DNA of 9,251 bases from an uncultured Planctomycetaceae bacterium (lineage in GTDB: Bacteria > Planctomycetota > Planctomycetia > Pirellulales > Lacipirellulaceae). The DNA lies in contig CALMBE010000479.1 of assembly GCA_937860165.1 (NCBI GenBank), positions 1 to 9,251 of the forward strand, given 5' to 3'. The position numbers and the translations under genes are program-made. The notes under the pieces were generated by a model. It was not told the DNA's origin and searched no databases. It saw only the letters and a program-made list of their open reading frames with translations. Positions within the stretch are counted from its first letter, which is position 1. Each line of letters begins with the position of its first letter. Below are positions 6,479-9,251 of the stretch, in pieces.

Positions 6479-7288
6479 ATGTCCTACCGAATGCTGTGCC
6501 TTTTCTGCCTGCTAGTTGCTCAGGGAATCATGTGTGCGAGTTCCGAGGGCCAAATCGTTCGTCGGCTTCGTGACCGGCGGGCGGCGATGTCAGCCCCCCA
6601 AAGTGCCCCAGGGGCAACGGTCGCTCCTGGTTACGGTCCCCTTCCCCAGTTGCGAGGCTTGGTAGCCCGCAGACTTCAGCAACGCCGCGACATCGTTCCC
6701 CAACAAGAAGTTCAACCTACGCCAACCCCCGCGGCGGGCCAAACTCAGCAAGCCAGTCAGGGAATTGCGGGTAAACAATCGACCTCGCCATTAAAACAGA
6801 CTTCCGCTTCGCAGGAATTGACCCTCGCGGCACTCACACCCGAAGTGATTTCGGCCTACGATGTGACGCAACTAAAAAACGCCCTCTCGAATGCCAATGG
6901 GGTGCTTGCAAATGATCTGTCCCGGTTCAGTTCCTCAGAAAGCTGGCAAGGCTTTTTAGCAATTCCGACTGGTGTTGTTGAAACCGAATTACTCGATGAG
7001 TTGGCGCTCCAGACGATTGCTGATCGCTATCGCCGCGTCGCTGCTGACCCGAAGTACAAGCAGATTGCGGCACTGGCAAGCTTCGAACAAACTCAAACAT
7101 TACTTTCCGAACTAGTCAATAAATCTTCGGGGCCGCTTCTGGGACCTCCATCGGGGTCCGATCTGCTGGCCCAGGAAACAGCGGTTGCTGAGAAAGCCAA
7201 TTCTCCCGAGGCTTTGCCGACCCCCACGGTCTCTGCCAAACCTCTGCAAAATTCTGGTGAACGATCCATTCTGGTCCATTCGCGTTGA
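6479..7288 (+). CDS. Exported protein of unknown function, 269 aa
   Basis: The N-terminus is a signal peptide (about 1-20, hydrophobic core LCLFCLLVAQGIMCA), so the product is likely periplasmic or secreted. The mature N-terminal part (25-112) is low-complexity, rich in Gln, Pro, Ala and Arg. It contains two similar basic blocks, VRRLRDRR (27-34) and ARRLQQRR (63-70). A folded, mainly helical domain follows (about 113-218: ALTPEVISAYDVTQLKNAL, GVLANDLSRFSSSESWQGFLAIP, then TIADRYRRVAADPKY). The tail (219-269) is again polar and disordered-looking. I cannot name the family. The start at 6479 is chosen over an upstream in-frame TTG at 6413 because AAAGGA (6465-6470) precedes it by eight bases, the signal peptide begins there, and TTG 6413 lies inside the promoter. 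It has its own promoter, and the msrAB promoter overlaps its stop codon. Confidence 0.75.
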   Translation: MSYRMLCLFCLLVAQGIMCASSEGQIVRRLRDRRAAMSAPQSAPGATVAPGYGPLPQLRGLVARRLQQRRDIVPQQEVQPTPTPAAGQTQQASQGIAGKQSTSPLKQTSASQELTLAALTPEVISAYDVTQLKNALSNANGVLANDLSRFSSSESWQGFLAIPTGVVETELLDELALQTIADRYRRVAADPKYKQIAALASFEQTQTLLSELVNKSSGPLLGPPSGSDLLAQETAVAEKANSPEALPTPTVSAKPLQNSGERSILVHSR

Positions 7289-7312
7289 TACTGACGGGTT
7301 TGGCGCTAAAAT
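7285..7312 (+). promoter_or_regulatory. Sigma-70-like promoter of msrAB
   Basis: TTGATA (7285-7290) and TAAAAT (7307-7312) are separated by 16 bp, and each matches the sigma-70 consensus at 5 of 6 positions. The -35 box overlaps the stop codon of the preceding gene. Transcription would start near 7319 and give a leader of about 95 nt before the ATG at 7415. Confidence 0.6.
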
Positions 7313-7350
7313 GGCGTAATCACCCATTTTCCTGTAAGGAAGCCGCCCCC

Positions 7351-7382
7351 GCTACGACAGCTTCGTAGCCGCTCGATTGAGC
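7351..7382 (+). promoter_or_regulatory. Two hairpins in the msrAB leader
   Basis: A perfect 7-bp stem, GCTACGA (7351-7357) with TCGTAGC (7363-7369) around CAGCT, is followed after one base by a 4-bp stem, GCTC (7371-7374) with GAGC (7379-7382) around GATT. No T-run follows, so this is not an obvious intrinsic terminator, and it matches no riboswitch I know. It may influence msrAB mRNA stability or translation; the ribosome site lies about 20 nt further on. Confidence 0.4.
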
Positions 7383-7414
7383 AGGCAGTTATTTCCAACC
7401 GCGGAGAATTAGAA

Positions 7415-8599
7415 ATGAAACAGAGTAGACCCCCGCTCGGCATGGTAATCTTCCTCGCCGGATCCCTTCACCTGGCACTTGCGTTGCTGGGAATTCCCTT
7501 CACCCTCTATGCAGAGACTGCCGACATGTCCCCTACCAAGAATTCTGACAACTCTCCGTCTATGACAAAAATGGCAACAGCCACCTTTGGCGGAGGTTGC
7601 TTTTGGTGTACTGAGGCGTTCTTTCGTGAATTACACGGCGTGAAGAGCGCCGTCTCCGGTTACAGCGGTGGCTCGAGGCCCAATCCTACTTACAAGGAAG
7701 TCGGCACGGGAATGTCGGGACACGCCGAGGTCATTCAGGTCGAATACGACCCGCAGCAAGTCGCCTACGAGGACCTGCTCGAAGTATTCTGGAAAACGCA
7801 CGATCCCACGACTCTCAATCAGCAGGGCAACGACATAGGCCCGCAGTACCGTTCGGCGATCTTCTATCACAATCCGGAACAAGGCCAGATCGCCGAAGAT
7901 CTGAAGCAAAAGCTCGATGCTGCGAAGGCCTTTGCCAAACCAATTGTCACCGAGATCACGAAGTTCGAAGCCTTCTATCCCGCCGAGGACTATCACCAGG
8001 ACTACTTCGCGGAGAATGGCAGCCAACCTTATTGCACCTATGTGATCCAACCCAAACTGGACAAATTTCGCAAGGTGTTTGAGAAGAAACTCAAAGGCAC
8101 AATGAGCGAATCTTCGGAGGCCATGGAGAAATCTCCTGCCGAGTCGGATGCGGCCCAGGCCGATTGGAGTCAAGTCGATTGGAAATCGAAACTGACTCCC
8201 GAGCAGTACCACGTAACTTGCGAGTATGGCACCGAGCGTCCCTTTGCCAACAAGTATTGGGACAATAAGGCCGCCGGAGTTTATAAGTGTGTGCGTTGCG
8301 GAATGCCGCTGTTCAAATCGCAAACTAAATTCGACTCGGGAACAGGTTGGCCCAGTTTCACCCAGCCCGTGGACGCAGAAAATGTCTCCGAGCACCAAGA
8401 TCGCAAGCTGGGAATGGTCCGCACGGAAGTGCGTTGCTCGCGTTGTGAGGCCCACCTGGGTCATGTCTTCGACGATGGCCCCACTCCCACGGGCATGCGG
8501 TACTGCATGAATTCGGCAGCGCTGGATTTCTCGAAAGCAGACGATGACCAAAAACCGCAAGGAGCGGTAGAGTCTCAGCCTGAACACGCATCCAAATAA
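7415..8599 (+). CDS. msrAB: Exported bifunctional methionine sulfoxide reductase MsrA-MsrB
   Basis: The fusion reduces both stereoisomers of methionine sulfoxide in proteins: MsrA the S form, MsrB the R form. Residues 1-33 form a signal peptide or anchor (hydrophobic 9-29, possible cleavage after LYA), so it acts outside the cytoplasm. The MsrA domain (about 52-225) has GGGCFWC (59-65) with catalytic Cys62, the GYSGG segment, [28 protein letters not shown] and a probable resolving Cys207. After an acidic linker (226-257) the MsrB domain (258-375) has zinc pairs Cys292/Cys295 and Cys341/Cys344, [15 protein letters not shown] and catalytic Cys364 in RYCMNS. The usual resolving-Cys site of many MsrBs (SGCGWPSF) is Thr310 here; Cys269 may replace it. 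GGAGA (7403-7407) lies seven bases before the ATG. It has its own promoter and a strong downstream hairpin, so it is probably monocistronic. The electron donor, usually a thioredoxin-like or DsbD-type protein, is not in the window. Confidence 0.96.
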   Translation: MKQSRPPLGMVIFLAGSLHLALALLGIPFTLYAETADMSPTKNSDNSPSMTKMATATFGGGCFWCTEAFFRELHGVKSAVSGYSGGSRPNPTYKEVGTGMSGHAEVIQVEYDPQQVAYEDLLEVFWKTHDPTTLNQQGNDIGPQYRSAIFYHNPEQGQIAEDLKQKLDAAKAFAKPIVTEITKFEAFYPAEDYHQDYFAENGSQPYCTYVIQPKLDKFRKVFEKKLKGTMSESSEAMEKSPAESDAAQADWSQVDWKSKLTPEQYHVTCEYGTERPFANKYWDNKAAGVYKCVRCGMPLFKSQTKFDSGTGWPSFTQPVDAENVSEHQDRKLGMVRTEVRCSRCEAHLGHVFDDGPTPTGMRYCMNSAALDFSKADDDQKPQGAVESQPEHASK

Positions 8600-8620
8600 T
8601 TGAACCTGACGAAAGAAGGA

Positions 8621-8655
8621 GAGGCAACCGGCGCTATTGCGACGCCGGTTGCCTC
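8621..8655. terminator. Bidirectional terminator-like hairpin
   Basis: A perfect 13-bp G+C-rich inverted repeat (8621-8633 with 8643-8655) encloses a 9-nt loop between the convergent msrAB and PEP-CTERM genes. On the minus strand it is followed by a pyrimidine-rich TCCTTCTTTC, a modest U-tract for the PEP-CTERM gene. On the plus strand no T-run follows, so termination of msrAB may be less efficient or factor-dependent. Confidence 0.75.
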
Positions 8656-8684
8656 CTGATTGAAAACGCTTAGAGATTCAGAAT

Positions 8685-9251
8685 CTATTTCCGTCTTAGT
8701 CCACAGAAACCACCGAGTGCGAGGAGAACGAGTGTTGATGGTTCTGGAACGAGTTCTAATGAGACATTGTCAATCACCAGTCCAAAGTTGTCACCGCCGG
8801 CATGATCGAAGACTATAGATTCCAACCCAGGGCCTCCCACCACAATCGAACGAGTGATCGGGTGCAGGACAGACATATCCTCAGTGCCAGTCTTTGCAAA
8901 CACTTCTGAATAGTGTGGCCCCAAAGTGAGCGCAAATTGATCGTTACCAAAACCGCCTGCGTAACCTAAAGCAAACTTAAGCATGTAGGTTCCCGCAGAC
9001 AAGGCGATCGGAGTCGAGGTAAGTTTGCCAGCATCGGCAGTGGCACCGTCTAAGTCCACATACAGTCCATTGCCAGGGTAGAAGTCGAAAAAACCATTGC
9101 CAATAATGTCTACAGAACCATCACTGACGGTCCATTGGGCAAACCCATTGTAAGCCGCCGCTCCAACACCACCGTTTTCGGCATTGAAATCGTCTTGGAA
9201 AACGACTTGCGCAGACAATTGGGAACTAGAGAAGGTCAGACTAACCAACAT
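8685..9251 (-). CDS. PEP-CTERM sorting domain protein (5' end at window edge)
   Basis: The C-terminal 21 residues are a textbook PEP-CTERM tail: VPEPST (168-173), a hydrophobic helix LVLLALGGFCG and a final RRK. Such proteins are exported, recognised by an exosortase at the cell envelope, cleaved near the PEP motif and delivered to the surface or extracellular matrix. The preceding part (about 16-165) is beta-rich, beginning FQDDFNAENGG and ending LVIDNVSLELV, as in jelly-roll or carbohydrate-binding-like domains common in this group; no exact family is assigned. The frame's first visible ATG is at the very window edge (9251). The signal peptide seen from there, ending SAQ, lacks a basic N-terminus, so the true start probably lies beyond the window. 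No exosortase gene is present here. It converges with msrAB and likely shares the hairpin at 8621-8655 as terminator. Confidence 0.88.
   Translation of the reverse strand: MLVSLTFSSSQLSAQVVFQDDFNAENGGVGAAAYNGFAQWTVSDGSVDIIGNGFFDFYPGNGLYVDLDGATADAGKLTSTPIALSAGTYMLKFALGYAGGFGNDQFALTLGPHYSEVFAKTGTEDMSVLHPITRSIVVGGPGLESIVFDHAGGDNFGLVIDNVSLELVPEPSTLVLLALGGFCGLRRK

Noticed and set aside
7313..7414. Known riboswitch in the msrAB leader
   Set aside because: Only two short stems are visible, and none of the conserved cores of the SAM or other riboswitch classes I can recall is present.
7631..8587. A 318-codon minus-strand open frame opposite msrAB
   Set aside because: msrAB is certain from its catalytic motifs on the plus strand. 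The opposite frame shows no domain and arises from codon bias.

Overview
The window looks like chromosomal DNA from a planctomycete, probably of the Pirellulales. The signs are a secreted protein with a PEP-CTERM sorting tail, a Uma2/DUF820 nuclease-fold protein, a membrane protein ending in a short zinc ribbon of a type I associate with planctomycetes, intergenic palindromes rich in ATGACGAATG-like words, weak or absent Shine-Dalgarno sites, and several proteins of unknown function. The lineage is inferred from these traits; no marker gene is present.

Layout. 1-173 has no convincing gene. 174-739 is a visibly more A+T-rich stretch with two small plus-strand genes, an unknown 78-aa protein and a 95-aa exported protein. 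720-1343 is the C-terminal part of a membrane protein with a zinc ribbon and no good start; it is probably a remnant of a larger gene cut near the composition shift around 740. A palindromic element (1358-1423) separates it from a convergent Uma2-family gene (2087-1422, minus). Next to it on the minus strand lies a 400-aa all-helical protein with a TelA-like pattern (3381-2179). A 425-bp divergent spacer with a roughly 150-bp imperfect palindrome (3484-3636) separates it from two overlapping plus-strand genes. These are a 335-aa single-pass membrane protein (3807-4814) and a 503-aa coiled-coil protein with an Arg/Gly-rich tail (4808-6319). The three together are the best candidate for an undescribed system in the window.

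The right part holds an exported 269-aa protein of unknown function (6479-7288) with its own extended -10 promoter. It is followed by an exported MsrA-MsrB fusion (7415-8599) that repairs oxidised methionine outside the cytoplasm, with its own promoter and a leader containing hairpins. A strong inverted repeat (8621-8655) then acts as a likely shared terminator with the convergent PEP-CTERM protein gene (8685 to the window edge, minus strand, N-terminus probably outside the window).

The genes do not form one pathway. The firm functional calls are MsrAB, Uma2-family and PEP-CTERM. The TelA-like/membrane/coiled-coil trio is inferred from protein architecture and gene arrangement. No RNA genes, insertion sequences or CRISPR arrays were seen.
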